Positions 6,462 through 19,580 of a stretch of 43,054 bases of DNA are shown one piece after another (within the stretch, counting starts at the first letter, position 1; each line of letters begins with the position of its first letter). A program made the position numbers and the translations under genes. The notes under the pieces are model-generated. The model did not search any database and was not told the DNA's origin. It saw only the letters and a list, made by a program, of their open reading frames with translations. The stretch is taken from assembly GCA_019695305.1 (NCBI GenBank), contig JAIBAG010000020.1:1-43054 (forward strand), read 5' to 3'. The DNA comes from a bacterium. Its GTDB lineage: Bacteria > UBA10199 > JAIBAG01.

Positions 6462-6481
6462 AACCATAACTCCTTATGGTT
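6462..6481 (+). promoter_or_regulatory. Start-codon-sequestering hairpin
   Basis: A perfect 8-bp stem AACCATAA / TTATGGTT with a 4-base loop CTCC. The ATG of the flavin monooxygenase (6476-6478) lies inside the 3' arm, and there is no obvious ribosome site upstream. This predicts translational control or coupling to the upstream small ORF. Confidence 0.5.
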
Positions 6482-7687
6482 CCACCTTTAAAGATAGCCA
6501 TCATAGGCTGTGGCACAGCAGGCCCTGCAGCAGCACTCTTTTTACACAAGCTAGGCCACAGAATTGATCTCTTTGAAAAAACACCTCACCCCTCTCCTGT
6601 AGGCGCCGGAATTTTGCTACAACCTACCGGCCAAGCCGTACTTAAGCAATTAAACCTGCTCGAACCCATCCAAAAAATGGGAGCTCCAGTTACTCAGCTA
6701 TTTGGACGTACCGTTACCAACCGCACCATCATGGATTTAGATTACCGCCATCTCAATCCAAGCTGGCAAGGCTTGGGTCTTCACCGTGGGTGTTTGTTTC
6801 AGGTTTTGTTTGATGAAGTGAAAAAGAAAGATATTACCGTACATTGCGGGAGCGAGATTCAATTGCTGCGCGAAGAAGCCTCGCATCAAAAAAGCATTAC
6901 AGACACACAGGGAAATTCTTACGGCCCTTACGATTTAGTGATTATTTGCGACGGCGCCCGGTCGGTTTTGCGGCACAATTCTCCCTTAGTTAAGAAAGCC
7001 AAGCCCTATCCTTGGGGAGCGTTGTGGGTTATTTTGGAAGATCCCGATAAACTCTTTCATCAAACTTTGTATCAAGTATATGAAAGCACCACAACAATGC
7101 TGGGGTTTTTACCCACTGGGCACTTACCGGATGATGCACGTCAACTGCTGAGTTTATTTTGGAGTATTAAAGTAGATACCGTCGACAATTTTAAAAAGAA
7201 AGATTTAAACCAATGGAAAGAACACGTGACTTTTATTGAACCACGTATTACCCCCTTACTAAATCAAATTAAATCGCATGACGATCTTTTATTTGCCTCC
7301 TACATGGATGTGGTGATGAAAGATTGGACGAATGGCATCAACACCCTTTACTTGGGAGATGCGGCCCATGCAATGAGCCCTCAATTAGGACAAGGCGCCA
7401 ATATTGCGTTGATGGATGCCTGTGTTTTTGAAAAATGCCTTGAACAATCCGGTACCTTAACCGAGGCCTTAAAGCAGTGGTCTACTTACCGCAAAAAACA
7501 TATTCGTTACTATCAATGGGCTTCACGTTGGCTCACACCGTTTTTTCAATCGTCACTTCCCTTACTTGCTCCCTTACGCAATACTTTTATGGGCCCACTC
7601 TGTAATGTTAAACCGCTCCGTCATATCATGCTTGCCAGCATGGCTGGCATTAAAACAGGTATTTTTACTGAACAAAAACCCTTTTAA
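6476..7687 (+). CDS. FAD-dependent monooxygenase (PHBH/UbiH fold)
   Basis: A 403-residue class A flavoprotein monooxygenase, probably hydroxylating an aromatic or quinone-like substrate using NAD(P)H and oxygen. The Rossmann motif is IIGCGTAGPAAALFLHKLG (residues 9-27), with acidic FEK at 33-35. CDGARS at about 158-163 fits the DG motif that contacts FAD and NAD(P)H. GDAAHAMSPQLGQGANIALMDA (294-315) is the family's second FAD signature. The substrate is not predictable. The MarR regulator and operator upstream suggest induction by its substrate. The start codon lies in a hairpin (6462-6481); no better start exists before the Rossmann strand. Confidence 0.88.
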   Translation: MVPPLKIAIIGCGTAGPAAALFLHKLGHRIDLFEKTPHPSPVGAGILLQPTGQAVLKQLNLLEPIQKMGAPVTQLFGRTVTNRTIMDLDYRHLNPSWQGLGLHRGCLFQVLFDEVKKKDITVHCGSEIQLLREEASHQKSITDTQGNSYGPYDLVIICDGARSVLRHNSPLVKKAKPYPWGALWVILEDPDKLFHQTLYQVYESTTTMLGFLPTGHLPDDARQLLSLFWSIKVDTVDNFKKKDLNQWKEHVTFIEPRITPLLNQIKSHDDLLFASYMDVVMKDWTNGINTLYLGDAAHAMSPQLGQGANIALMDACVFEKCLEQSGTLTEALKQWSTYRKKHIRYYQWASRWLTPFFQSSLPLLAPLRNTFMGPLCNVKPLRHIMLASMAGIKTGIFTEQKPF

Positions 7688-7729
7688 ATTGGGAATGACA
7701 TATTTTTTTAATCGCGTTAAGCTTATCCG

Positions 7730-8206
7730 ATGAATAAGCTTAAAATAGTTGTTTTGGTTCTTTTTTTTATTTTACCCAGCGTTGCTTTTAGCCAAGAAGA
7801 TGCTCAAGTAGAAAAAAAGGTACTTATTTTAGGTAGTTTTGCCGATTACAATGAAGCTTTAAAGGCAGCAAAAAATATTAGTAAAAAAAGTGACGTTCTT
7901 TATGCCACACGCGGTTTGGTTTACGATGCCAAAAAGGGACTTTATTGGCCGGCAAGTGATACCATGGTAAGCGGTGAGTATTTAGCACGGCGTTATAATG
8001 AAGACTGTGATAATCAATCGACCATTTGTCTCACTATTGAAAAATCGGAATACTATAATGGTTTTAAACCTAAATTTTATATTATTGTAGGTGGTATTTA
8101 CGACAAAACAGATCCCGAAGCCAAGATTCAGCTCAATTTTTTTAAAAAATATATTCCCGATGCCTATTTAAAGGAAACCTCCATTTACATGGGATGCATG
8201 CATTAA
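7730..8206 (+). CDS. Secreted SPOR-like hypothetical protein
   Basis: A 158-residue exported protein with a clear signal peptide (KLKIVVLVLFFILPSVAFSQ, cleavage near residue 22). The mature part has two alpha/beta-like repeats: KKVLILGSFADYNEALKAAKNI and KFYIIVGGIYDKTDPEAKIQLNFFKKYIPDAY. These resemble the strand-helix pattern of peptidoglycan-binding SPOR domains, but the match is not decisive. Three cysteines remain after cleavage. Its stop overlaps the next gene's ATG by one base (TAATG), so the pair is an operon. No clear ribosome site is visible. Confidence 0.6.
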   Translation: MNKLKIVVLVLFFILPSVAFSQEDAQVEKKVLILGSFADYNEALKAAKNISKKSDVLYATRGLVYDAKKGLYWPASDTMVSGEYLARRYNEDCDNQSTICLTIEKSEYYNGFKPKFYIIVGGIYDKTDPEAKIQLNFFKKYIPDAYLKETSIYMGCMH

Positions 8207-8916
8207 TGAGAACAAAAGTTATTTTTATCACTATTCTGTATCTCTTATTTTTTAGCCTGCCGCTTGTCCCTATTCAACGAACCCCTGTTATTCCTGATCC
8301 TTTTTATGAGTTAAAAATAGCTCCAGTTTTTTCTATTTTTAACCCCTTTATTTGGGGAGTACACTATAAATTTGAATTTTATACCTGGATAGCGATTGGT
8401 CTTTTACTAGTTTTACCATTTTTAATCGTTAAAATAATTTCCTCCCTCAAAAACAAAACCTCCCCTTATTTCCTTTCAAAAAATTATATTTACGACACCA
8501 AAAATAAAAGTTGCCGCTCCATCAATCTTGTATGGTTACCGCTACCTGATAGCGGCGGTTTAACGTACGAAAAGCTTGATTTTGGAAAACCGGAAAAAAC
8601 TAAAGAGGCTCCTTTAGCCCAAGCTTTTTATGAAACCAAAGTCACTCCCCATCAGGAAGAACTCACTTATCGATTTTATATTTTAGACAATTGGTTATGG
8701 GCAAAAATAACCAACAAAACAGAAAGCTCTCCCAGTTTTTGTTTTTATCAACTCACACCTCAAGATACTTTTTCATTTAATAATAATGAGGCCCGGTTAG
8801 AAGCTATAGAAAAAATTTTAGAGTTGATTAAAACCCATTCAGAATGGAAAGAGCAAGAAAACGAGCTGAAAGAATATCAGATAAAAGCTATAGAATGGGC
8901 TAAGGATCCAGATTAA
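8206..8916 (+). CDS. Hypothetical membrane protein, 236 residues
   Basis: The family is not recognised. Two membrane helices lie at about residues 4-22 and 60-80. A soluble domain of roughly 150 residues follows, with strand-rich sequence (INLVWLPLPDSGGLTYEKLDFG, ELTYRFYILDNWLWAKITNK) and a charged helical tail. The ATG at 8206 overlaps the previous TAA and is preferred to the in-frame ATG 12 bases earlier. It is probably coupled to the secreted SPOR-like protein, perhaps as its membrane partner. A strong bidirectional terminator follows. Confidence 0.6.
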   Translation: MRTKVIFITILYLLFFSLPLVPIQRTPVIPDPFYELKIAPVFSIFNPFIWGVHYKFEFYTWIAIGLLLVLPFLIVKIISSLKNKTSPYFLSKNYIYDTKNKSCRSINLVWLPLPDSGGLTYEKLDFGKPEKTKEAPLAQAFYETKVTPHQEELTYRFYILDNWLWAKITNKTESSPSFCFYQLTPQDTFSFNNNEARLEAIEKILELIKTHSEWKEQENELKEYQIKAIEWAKDPD

Positions 8917-8942
8917 CTCAAATTGTGTTCAATAAGCACAAT

Positions 8943-8980
8943 AAAAAACCCCATACCTTTTTGAGATATGGGGTTTTTTT
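8943..8980. terminator. Bidirectional rho-independent terminator
   Basis: Inverted repeat CCCCATA / TATGGGG (8949-8955 and 8967-8973), flanked by six A on the left and seven T on the right. It therefore works on both strands. It ends the plus-strand 7730-8916 pair and the minus-strand rRNA operon, whose 5S 3' end lies 11 bases away. Confidence 0.85.
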
Positions 8981-8990
8981 ATAAAAGAAT

Positions 8991-9105
8991 CTGGCAACGA
9001 CCTACTCTACCAGCTATGACGATAACTAGTACCATCGGCCCAAGGGAGCTTAACTGCCGAGTTCGGAATGGGATCGGGTGTGACCTCCCTGGTAAAGTCA
9101 CCAGA
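8991..9105 (-). rRNA. rrf: 5S ribosomal RNA
   Basis: About 115 bases. On the minus strand it contains the universal 5S core CCGAUCCCAUUCCGAACUCG and complementary ends. It is the last gene of the rRNA operon, just before the terminator. End positions are accurate to a few bases. Confidence 0.95.
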
Positions 9106-9164
9106 AAATTGTGAGACTCATTGTAATTTTCATCACAACGGTCAAAATTTTAAAGAGCCATCTA

Positions 9165-9186
9165 CGCTCTCAGACAATTGCATATT
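9165..9186 (-). other. 23S processing stem, 3' arm
   Basis: The sequence CGCTCTCAGACAATTGCATATT pairs in pre-rRNA with 12378-12399 (20 of 22 positions). It flanks the 23S gene and forms the expected RNase III processing stalk. Confidence 0.7.
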
Positions 9187-9274
9187 ATAACCATTAAAAA
9201 TCTTTTACGAAAAAGCACAACTTCGTTGAGACGCCCCTCGGGTTTACCCCGGAGGCATCTCAATATAAAAAAAA

Positions 9275-12283
<3,009 letters not shown>

Positions 12284-12570
12284 CAAAGCTCTTGAGTTTT
12301 TCCTTATCAATTAAATGATACAGAAAAGTCTCAACGAAATTGTTTTTTCGTTAAATGAATAAATAATGATCGTAAAAAATATGCAATTGTCAAAGAGCGG
12401 TACTACTTAAACGACTTCCGAAGAAGTCGTCATTTAAAGCTACGATAATTCGTAGCTTTAAATGAAGAAAAGTGAGAGCGTTTTGTGGCACTTTTTACTT
12501 CGTAAAAAGTACTCACATTTTCTAAATTTTTAGAGCTGCCTTACAGGTAGCTCTAAAAACCAAGAAAATG
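12284..12570 (-). other. Spacer between tRNA-Ala and 23S
   Basis: About 290 bases with no gene. Several perfect hairpins are visible: GACTTC-cga-GAAGTC, AAAGCTACGA-taa-TTCGTAGCTTT, and TAGAGCT...AGCTCTA inside a larger stem next to the tRNA. On the minus strand the RNA also contains GCUCUUUGACAAUUG (12384-12398), a boxA-type antitermination element that doubles as the 23S processing arm. Confidence 0.6.
12378..12399 (-). other. 23S processing stem, 5' arm, with boxA-like element
   Basis: Complementary to 9165-9186 at 20 of 22 positions, bracketing the 23S gene. The RNA GCUCUUUGAC matches the boxA-type signal seen in rRNA spacers and bound by NusB/NusE. Confidence 0.65.
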
Positions 12571-12643
12571 TGGAGCCAGGCGGGATCGAACCGCCGACCC
12601 TCTGCTTGCAAAGCAGACGCTCTCCCAGCTGAGCTATGGCCCC
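12571..12643 (-). tRNA. tRNA-Ala (TGC)
   Basis: A 73-base cloverleaf read on the minus strand. The acceptor stem is GGGGCCA/TGGCTCC with the diagnostic G3-U70 pair of alanine tRNAs. The anticodon loop is TTTGCAA, giving TGC. The T-loop is GGTTCGATCC. No CCA is encoded. It sits in the 16S-23S spacer. Confidence 0.97.
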
Positions 12644-12770
12644 AATTGTTCTGTTGCCGCATCCAGCTTTTAGCTAGAGGCCAACAAATTTTTTGTGCAC
12701 TTTAAAAAGTACAACAAAAATCTGGTCGCCTATGCCGGCACTTCGTGCCGCCCTATGCTCCCGATTTTTG

Positions 12771-12844
<74 letters not shown>

Positions 12845-13161
12845 TTGTTGAGCACCGACGAACTAGGTTCGACGGGGCGATTACAAGGGCTAGTCCCAAA
12901 AACTAGGTTTTTGGGGCAAGCCCATGATACCAAGCAAACCTCGATCAGTTTAAAACCGGAAGAGACAAGCCCATAAGACTTATAGCCCTTGATACTTCAA
13001 CTTATAAAAGAACGATTTCTCGGTCTCCCAAAACTAAATAGCAAGTTAAGAAAATGTTTGCAGATGATTGATCTTTATAAGGATAAGTAGATAACCTCTG
13101 AAATTTGGCGTGACCGAAGTCACGTTACTTTTTCTGTTAAATACTCCATCCTTTTCCTTAG
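12845..13161 (-). other. Spacer between 16S and tRNA-Ile
   Basis: About 317 bases with no gene. It contains the 3' arm of the 16S processing stem (13030-13067) next to 16S. Nothing else in it resembles a gene. Confidence 0.6.
13030..13067 (-). other. 16S processing stem, 3' arm
   Basis: AAAACTAAATAGCAAG (13030-13045) and TTGCAGATGA (13058-13067) are exact complements of two blocks in the leader upstream of 16S (14838-14853 and 14816-14825). Together they form a two-part stalk around pre-16S RNA for RNase III. Confidence 0.75.
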
Positions 13162-14687
<1,526 letters not shown>

Positions 14688-14815
14688 TTGATTAGCTCTC
14701 TTTTAAATCCGTAAGGACTTAAAAGTGAATTTAACTTGTTTTAAAGCTTCTTGCGATGCTTTCGGCCCCTCGTGAAAAGGAGCCGTTTTTCTCCAATTAC
14801 CGAAGTAACTGGAGT

Positions 14816-14853
14816 TCATCTGCAAGACTAATTTCTGCTTGCTATTTAGTTTT
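14816..14853 (-). other. 16S processing stem, 5' arm
   Basis: TCATCTGCAA (14816-14825) and CTTGCTATTTAGTTTT (14838-14853) are complementary to 13058-13067 and 13030-13045 on the other side of 16S. Confidence 0.75.
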
Positions 14854-14895
14854 CAAAGACCGAAAAAACTTACCCAAAAAAATTTGGGTTCGCGC

Positions 14896-14923
14896 ATATT
14901 ATGCAAAAACATCCGCGAGTCAA
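14896..14923 (-). promoter_or_regulatory. rRNA promoter, proximal
   Basis: On the minus strand: TTGACT, 16-base spacer, TAATAT, then a GC-rich discriminator GCGCG. This matches the type of rRNA promoter expected to respond to the stringent response. Confidence 0.7.
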
Positions 14924-15041
14924 GAAACATTTAATTTTATTTAAATATTTTTAGCGATTTCTACTTCAAGAGGAAAAAGGCGTTAATCCTGTTTCATTGA
15001 GACATGTACTACCGAACCGCATCCTTAAAAAAGGTTTGCAT

Positions 15042-15069
15042 ATATTATGTATCGGCGCTTCAAAGTCAA
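15042..15069 (-). promoter_or_regulatory. rRNA promoter, distal
   Basis: On the minus strand: TTGACT, 16-base spacer, TAATAT. The hexamers and spacing are identical to the proximal promoter 146 bases downstream, giving a tandem pair. Confidence 0.7.
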
Positions 15070-15122
15070 GATTAAACACCAAATAAGTGAAAATACTTAT
15101 CCACAGGTTTAAATAATTGAAA

Positions 15123-16175
15123 TTATTTAGTAATTTTTAAAAACAAATTAAGTCCGGTAGCCTCACTTTCCACACATACGGGTGTAGCAGCAGGAAGATG
15201 AGATGCTATCTTTAAAAGATCGTCCCTATTGCGATAAATAAGAGGCCAATCACCTAAATACCATTTAAGTGTTTTAGAATAATCATCTGGACTTACATTA
15301 CCAATAATGAGTGTCCCCTGCTCCGCTAAACGATGGTATAAAACATCCACCGCCATCTCAAAAAGAGTGTCATCTAAATAATCAAACAAGCCACAGCTAT
15401 AGATAAAATCAAATTGCGGGAGATCCTGAATACCACCCGCTAAAAATTCCTGAATGGGCTTGTTGTAAAATGAAAAATTAACTTTTGATTTTTTCTTTCT
15501 CTTTGCTGCTATCAATTCGTTTTTTGAAAATTTAATAGCCTCTGGATCTTGGTCCACTAAATGAAATCGAGATTTACCTGCATCAGTATTTGTAAGAATA
15601 AACTCTTTAATTTCCCGAGATGGGCCACACGCCAAATCTAATATGGTAAAATCTTTTTTGCGACCCAAAACATTTTTCCCTATCTCCTTAAATTTTTCTA
15701 AAAAATACGGGATGCGAGCAACAGTTAATTGCCCCGAAATACACCGACAACCAAAAGCATTGATCATTTTAAAATAAGCACTTGGCCCTTTAAAAGGATT
15801 AGAATCGTACAGCATATTCATCATTTCGTAGTCACCCGCATAACCCAAAGGCTTTAGAAAAATGCGTTCGTAAAAAGGCGCGTACCATAAAAGTGGCCCC
15901 ATCTGATCACGAAAAAAATCTTTGTGATAAAGATGCTCCTCGGGAGAGAAATTTTCGGCCAAAATATCACTTTCTTTTAAGAGATGGGTTTGCAGTTCTT
16001 CTAATGGTTTATAGAAACGTTTTACCAAGCTGGTAAAAGAAACACGTTTTTTATCAGCCGCATCAATCTTTTGTTTTAAATCCAAGAGTCCCGCTCTTGA
16101 ATCACGAATGAGCTTTTTAAAGGAGGGATGGATTTTTTTACGATTTTCAATTTTATAGGCAATTAAGTTTTTCAT
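15123..16175 (-). CDS. PhcB-like SAM-dependent methyltransferase
   Basis: A 350-residue class I methyltransferase with a long helical N-terminal domain. Motif I is ILDLACGPSRE (178-188) and the acidic ribose-binding loop is HLVDQDPEAI (205-214). The block LKPLGYAGDYEMMNMLY (107-123) is characteristic of proteins annotated as extracellular factor 3-hydroxypalmitate methyl ester synthases (PhcB type), which methylate a fatty acid signal. The substrate is not proven here. Its start overlaps the transporter stop by 4 bases, and it is the last gene of an operon with a desaturase and a lipid transporter, which supports a fatty-acyl substrate. Confidence 0.65.
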   Translation of the reverse strand: MKNLIAYKIENRKKIHPSFKKLIRDSRAGLLDLKQKIDAADKKRVSFTSLVKRFYKPLEELQTHLLKESDILAENFSPEEHLYHKDFFRDQMGPLLWYAPFYERIFLKPLGYAGDYEMMNMLYDSNPFKGPSAYFKMINAFGCRCISGQLTVARIPYFLEKFKEIGKNVLGRKKDFTILDLACGPSREIKEFILTNTDAGKSRFHLVDQDPEAIKFSKNELIAAKRKKKSKVNFSFYNKPIQEFLAGGIQDLPQFDFIYSCGLFDYLDDTLFEMAVDVLYHRLAEQGTLIIGNVSPDDYSKTLKWYLGDWPLIYRNRDDLLKIASHLPAATPVCVESEATGLNLFLKITK

Positions 16176-18511
16176 ATTGTTCTCTCTAAAATAACTTCAT
16201 CTTTAACTTCTAGTTTAAACTCCTTATTTTTTACCAAATAAGGAGCCAATAAACGTAATAATGCAGGCAAAAGAACCAGCTCGCCCACTAAAGCAAAAAG
16301 AAAGGTTATACCGCCTAAAAATCCAAACTGACGTGTAGGGGCAAAGCTTGTTAAGCACAGCGTAAAAAAACCGAGCGATAAAACCAGTGATGTAGAAATA
16401 ACGGCAGGCCCCGTTTCTTTAAAAGCAACTTCTATAGCCTCCTCCATAGTTTTTCCATGCTGCGTATCATGCCTAATATGCATCATCAAATGTACGGTAT
16501 CATCCACCGCTAAGCCAATGGCAATACTAGCAATCATGGTGGTCAGCATATTGAGAGGAATTCCTACCCAACCCATCACACCAAAGGTACCAATAATAGG
16601 AAAAATATTGGGCAACATGCTCAGCACACCCCATTTTATCGAACGGAGAAGAATAATAAGCAGCAACGTAATGGCAAAATCACAGGCAAACCCCATAATT
16701 TGAGACTGAACAATATAACGTTCCATATTCATCCACACAATGTTAGCCCCCGTAAAATGACCCTCGAGAGGTGCCTTAATATACTTTTCCTTAATTGCAT
16801 TGGCACGATCAATAACGTTTTTTCCTAAACGGGTTCCCACCGCTTTAATTTGTTGATGTATCCGTACAGAGGAATAATCAAGATTGATCAAATCCCTAAA
16901 ATTGTGATTGCCCTCCAGCAAAAAATAAATTTGGCTAATCTCTTCTTTGGTATCGGGTATTTTATAATAGTGAGGATCATCATCGTGTATTTTACGATTA
17001 ACTTCCTTGATATAGGGAATAACAGAAAGGGGTTTACTTGCCTCAGTCACACTCTCGGTACCAATCAAAAACTTTTCTAAATTGGCCAGCGTAGCCGGAT
17101 CGGTAAATATTTGGGATGGGCCTTTGATAACCATATCCGAACTGGTAGATCCGTTAAACTTTTCATCAACAAAATCAAAATCGCGCGGTATTTCAGAGTT
17201 TTTAGGATAAAAATCTGGCGGTCTCGTTTCGATAAATATTTTAAAAAAACCGGCAAATGCAAACAAAACCAAAACCAAACTAAATACTAAATTTTTCTTC
17301 CAGTGATGACGCGACAAATCCATAAAAAAGGTAACTGCTTTTTCTAAGAAAACAAGCTTTACTTCTTTTTGAGAATCCGAAACTTTTGGCAAAAACATCA
17401 ATAAAATAGGCAACGGCCCAAGTGCAATAAAAAGCGCACTGGCAATGCCAAAAGCCGCAAACAAACCAAAATGACGAATCACGCTCATATCACTGGTAAC
17501 AAGTGCCCCAAACCCCATACACGTAGTGAGCCCTGTAACCAAACAAGGAATAAGTACATGGCTTAAAATACGCTTAATTTTTTCACCAATAGGCAAATCC
17601 TCATCCTGCGCCCGGAATGTAGCATAAATATGAATGCAATCTAAAACAGCCACCATGAGCACCAGGGGTGGCAACAGTGATGTTACAAAATTAAGAGGTA
17701 ATTTTAGAAAACCAATCAGGCCTGTAGTCCATATTGAAGACAAGGCGATACAAAAAAGAGTTAGTAACACAGCACTTACACGGCGAAACAAATAATAAAG
17801 AACAAAACTAATCATAGCCAACATAAAGGCCGTCATTACAACCTGATTTTCGCGCGCGCTTTTATCTAACTGATATTCAATAGTCACACTTCCTGCCAAA
17901 TGGCTGGTAAAAGGCGTAAGCGCCTGATGCTTTTTGATAATTTCCTTAACAACAGGCACAACGGCATCGCGGGCATCTTGTTTGGCCTTTACATCGGCAC
18001 TTTGCTTAAGACGCACATAAAGAGCTGTAATAGGCTGGAAAGGGTGCACAATATAAGGGGTATAAAGCGGGTTTTTTCTAATATCGTTCTTAAGTCTCTC
18101 TAAATCTTCTGGTTTACTAGGGATATGATCGGCAAGAGGTTCAAATTTAAGTTCACTATCATCGCTTTTAATTTCCAATGTATTGGTGAGCGAGGTCACC
18201 TCCTCTACTTGTGGTATTTTTTGTAAATCATTTGTTAATAAATTAATACGCTGGAGCATATCTGAGGTAAATATCTCGGGGGCCTCCAGGGCAATCATCA
18301 TGATAAAATCACCGCCGTACTCCTTGTTAAATTCGAGATAACGAACAAGATCAGCATCATGCTCGGGCACCATGTTCTCTAAAGCATTAATGGTAAGCAC
18401 TTTGTTTGCATGCGCACCAAAAAAAATCGTGATGACAAGGGTAATGGCAAGAACCCACCATTTTCTTTTAAACAAAAATGCGGCATACTTATCGGAAAAA
18501 ACAGGATTCAT
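16172..18511 (-). CDS. MMPL/RND-superfamily transporter
   Basis: A 779-residue inner-membrane exporter of the MMPL/HpnN-like group, which moves lipids or hydrophobic molecules using proton flux. The two-fold RND layout is clear. TM1 is at 15-34 with a large periplasmic loop to about 222. A TM bundle spans 225-375 with VAVLDCIHIYA (287-297). The second half has TM at 405-426, a loop to about 600, and a bundle at 605-760 with GLAVDDTVHLMMHIRH (666-681). The D669/D670 pair is the probable proton relay. A strong GGAGGGG ribosome site lies before the ATG. It overlaps both neighbours by 4 bases. Confidence 0.85.
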   Translation of the reverse strand: MNPVFSDKYAAFLFKRKWWVLAITLVITIFFGAHANKVLTINALENMVPEHDADLVRYLEFNKEYGGDFIMMIALEAPEIFTSDMLQRINLLTNDLQKIPQVEEVTSLTNTLEIKSDDSELKFEPLADHIPSKPEDLERLKNDIRKNPLYTPYIVHPFQPITALYVRLKQSADVKAKQDARDAVVPVVKEIIKKHQALTPFTSHLAGSVTIEYQLDKSARENQVVMTAFMLAMISFVLYYLFRRVSAVLLTLFCIALSSIWTTGLIGFLKLPLNFVTSLLPPLVLMVAVLDCIHIYATFRAQDEDLPIGEKIKRILSHVLIPCLVTGLTTCMGFGALVTSDMSVIRHFGLFAAFGIASALFIALGPLPILLMFLPKVSDSQKEVKLVFLEKAVTFFMDLSRHHWKKNLVFSLVLVLFAFAGFFKIFIETRPPDFYPKNSEIPRDFDFVDEKFNGSTSSDMVIKGPSQIFTDPATLANLEKFLIGTESVTEASKPLSVIPYIKEVNRKIHDDDPHYYKIPDTKEEISQIYFLLEGNHNFRDLINLDYSSVRIHQQIKAVGTRLGKNVIDRANAIKEKYIKAPLEGHFTGANIVWMNMERYIVQSQIMGFACDFAITLLLIILLRSIKWGVLSMLPNIFPIIGTFGVMGWVGIPLNMLTTMIASIAIGLAVDDTVHLMMHIRHDTQHGKTMEEAIEVAFKETGPAVISTSLVLSLGFFTLCLTSFAPTRQFGFLGGITFLFALVGELVLLPALLRLLAPYLVKNKEFKLEVKDEVILERTI

Positions 18512-19572
18512 CTTACCCCTCCTCTCATAATTTCACCAAACACACCCTGAGGTCCAAAATTAAAATAACCGTGTGAGATATGCGCTTTATCCCTATAAAC
18601 AGGATCGGTTAATAAAAGCGCGTGTAATTGAGGAACATTGTACCAGGGAACAGAAGGCCAGAGATGATGATCGAGATGATAGGCAATGTTGTAGGGCTGA
18701 AAAAACCAGCCAAAATCGTACCATTTTAAATAAACATTACGCGATATATTGTAATCGTGTTCACCTTTAAGCCCGTAGTGATCGGCCACAAAACGCATTT
18801 TTTGAAAAAAATTAAAAGTGCTAAAAAGAGGTAAAACCCAAAGTAGCAAAAAGGGTTGCCACAAGTGAAAGTAGCCAATTACTGACAACCACAGGGCCCA
18901 AAACAACCAAAACTCTATCTTTTTATAATAACGCTTCCAGCCTTTTTTAGGATAAGTCACTTCCCAATCTAAAAAAGTTTTAGTGTGCATAAACACAATA
19001 GCCACCCATATAGTACTACCCATCCCCAAGAGATCACGCAAAAAAACACTAATGAGTTTTGCCTTACTACAAGGGCTGGGTAGTTTGGGAATATTATTTC
19101 GAGCTAAAACCAGCGTGTCCTTTTCGCTCCCCACATGCCGATGATGCAAAACGTGATCGTGACGAAAACGCTCGATGGGATAAAAAAGAGCAAAGTTACA
19201 AAACCAGTTAGACATAAAATCATTTATTTTACGATTGGGGAATAAACGGTAGTGCGATGCTTCATGCGCCAAAAGCGAAATAGCGTGCTGGCGAGAGGCA
19301 ATAAAAAGAATACTGACGACATATAAAAAAGGATTTTTAAATTTCATATTGAGCGCTATGCATCCAATAACAAGTGCCCACTCTTTGAAAATATGAAAAT
19401 AATTAATCCAGGGATTAAGTTTGGAAAGCGCTGCAATTTGAGAATTGAGGTCCTTATTTTTAAGTTTGGCCGAAACCGCATCGGCCCAACCATGTGCTGT
19501 ATCCTGGTCGGGATTATTAAAGCAGGGAGCCGCAAGCGCTTCATTGATGTCTTGTTGGATTTTTTTAATCAT
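18508..19572 (-). CDS. Membrane fatty acid desaturase
   Basis: A 354-residue di-iron membrane desaturase/hydroxylase. All three histidine boxes are present: HEASH (103-107), HDHVLHH (138-144) and HLDHH (299-303), with an extra metal-region H265 in ADHYG. Four hydrophobic segments lie at about 65-95, 120-132, 183-200 and 222-252. It would desaturate or hydroxylate a fatty acyl or sphingolipid-like chain. It overlaps the transporter by 4 bases and follows the unknown 249-residue gene by 8 bases, so the four genes form one operon. The substrate and regiochemistry are unknown. Confidence 0.87.
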   Translation of the reverse strand: MIKKIQQDINEALAAPCFNNPDQDTAHGWADAVSAKLKNKDLNSQIAALSKLNPWINYFHIFKEWALVIGCIALNMKFKNPFLYVVSILFIASRQHAISLLAHEASHYRLFPNRKINDFMSNWFCNFALFYPIERFRHDHVLHHRHVGSEKDTLVLARNNIPKLPSPCSKAKLISVFLRDLLGMGSTIWVAIVFMHTKTFLDWEVTYPKKGWKRYYKKIEFWLFWALWLSVIGYFHLWQPFLLLWVLPLFSTFNFFQKMRFVADHYGLKGEHDYNISRNVYLKWYDFGWFFQPYNIAYHLDHHLWPSVPWYNVPQLHALLLTDPVYRDKAHISHGYFNFGPQGVFGEIMRGGVR

Positions 19573-19580
19573 ATATTTTC

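Larger units (their letters stand above)
14688..15122 (-). other. rRNA operon leader and promoter region
   Basis: About 430 bases between 16S and the methyltransferase gene. It holds the 5' processing arm, a boxA-like GUCUUUGAAAAC, and two tandem promoters. No gene is seen. The methyltransferase (minus strand) ends at 15123, so its transcription may read toward these promoters. Confidence 0.7.
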
